Shown here: one piece after another, positions 5,182 to 5,395 of the stretch
How positions within the stretch are numbered: position 1 is the first letter of the stretch
Layout of the letters: each line of letters begins with the position of its first letter
Assembly (NCBI GenBank): GCA_964558875.1
Contig: CAZLGM010000218.1
Coordinates: 1 to 5,395 of the forward strand
Source of the DNA: CAZLGM01 sp964558875
Lineage (GTDB): Bacteria > Desulfobacterota > Desulfobulbia > Desulfobulbales > Desulfocapsaceae
Direction: 5' to 3'
DNA: 5,395 bases
Notes under the pieces: model-generated
What the model saw: only the letters and a program-made list of their open reading frames with translations
What the model was told of the DNA's origin: nothing
Database searches by the model: none
Position numbers and translations under genes: made by a program

Positions 5182-5395
5182 TTACAATGGAATGTTCCCA
5201 TGTTTTTTCATCGGATTAGTATCTACTTTGTTCTGGATCAACGACAAGGCCTTGATAATTCTGATTCGGGTACGGGCCGGTTCGATGATATCGTCGATAT
5301 AGCCACGCTGGGCAGCCACATAGGGGTTGGCCACTGTGTCGTGGTACTCCTGTTCTTTTTCAAGAAGGAATTGTTCCGGATTGTCCTGCTCCTGT
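5182..5395 (-). CDS. mmdA: Methylmalonyl-CoA/propionyl-CoA carboxyltransferase subunit (MmdA / 12S type), C-terminal part
   Basis: Only the last 70 codons are in the window; the gene begins beyond the right edge. Seen: ANPYVAAQRGYIDDIIEPAR (22-41 of this fragment), the conserved C-terminal motif of the carboxyltransferase family that includes MmdA, PccB and transcarboxylase 12S. It is followed by a basic helix and the ending KKHGNIPL, a typical terminus of the propionyl/methylmalonyl-CoA members. The full family is about 510-520 residues. It transfers a carboxyl group between biotin and propionyl-CoA/methylmalonyl-CoA in the cytoplasm. It is the most upstream gene seen in the cluster and is followed on the same strand by the ABM, small-subunit and OadA-like genes. 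With the OadA-like protein it could form a transcarboxylase. The exact acyl-CoA substrate is inferred from context and the C-terminal ending, as the specificity residues lie outside the window. Confidence 0.9.
   Translation of the reverse strand, partial: QEQDNPEQFLLEKEQEYHDTVANPYVAAQRGYIDDIIEPARTRIRIIKALSLIQNKVDTNPMKKHGNIPL

Overview
All supported genes in this window lie on the minus strand and read as one tightly spaced gene cluster for biotin-dependent C3/C4-acid metabolism coupled to a sodium-pumping decarboxylase. The gene content (methylmalonyl-CoA carboxyltransferase subunit, biotinylated OadA-like protein, malate dehydrogenase, OadG and OadB) fits the succinate-propionate (methylmalonyl-CoA) pathway. 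That pathway, the moderate GC content and the protein style suggest an anaerobic Desulfobacterota bacterium, perhaps of the Desulfobulbales. This placement is inferred, as there is no rRNA or other marker in the window.

Layout in transcription order, from right to left. (1) 5182-5395: the C-terminal end of an MmdA/propionyl-CoA carboxylase beta-type carboxyltransferase. (2) 4825-5106: a 93-residue ABM-domain (dimeric alpha/beta barrel) protein. (3) 4619-4816: a 65-residue protein resembling the small accessory subunits of sodium-pumping decarboxylases. (4) 2518-4539: a 673-residue OadA/PycB/transcarboxylase-5S-type carboxyltransferase with its own biotin domain. (5) 1548-2480: malate dehydrogenase. 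(6) 1016-1441: a stand-alone cyclic-nucleotide-binding-fold protein without a DNA-binding domain. (7) 518-928: an OadG-like membrane gamma subunit with an unusual soluble C-terminal domain. (8) 1-328: the N-terminal end of the OadB/MmdB membrane beta subunit, which runs off the left edge.

Inferred joint role: the MmdA-type subunit handles methylmalonyl-CoA and the OadA-like subunit handles pyruvate/oxaloacetate and carries the biotin. Together they could move a carboxyl group between the two pools (methylmalonyl-CoA + pyruvate <-> propionyl-CoA + oxaloacetate). Malate dehydrogenase links oxaloacetate to malate. OadG and OadB could decarboxylate carboxybiotin and pump Na+, or run in reverse.

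The most striking non-coding feature is a 160-bp, non-coding, nearly perfectly palindromic insertion between the OadG and OadB genes. It has 21-bp perfect terminal inverted repeats and a flanking TA on each side, like a MITE of a TA-targeting transposon. Its removal would restore a normal 27-nt intergenic gap. A second, smaller perfect hairpin lies in the coding sequence just before the biotin domain. I saw no convincing rho-independent terminator and no convincing promoter in the window; the operon promoter is probably upstream of the right edge.
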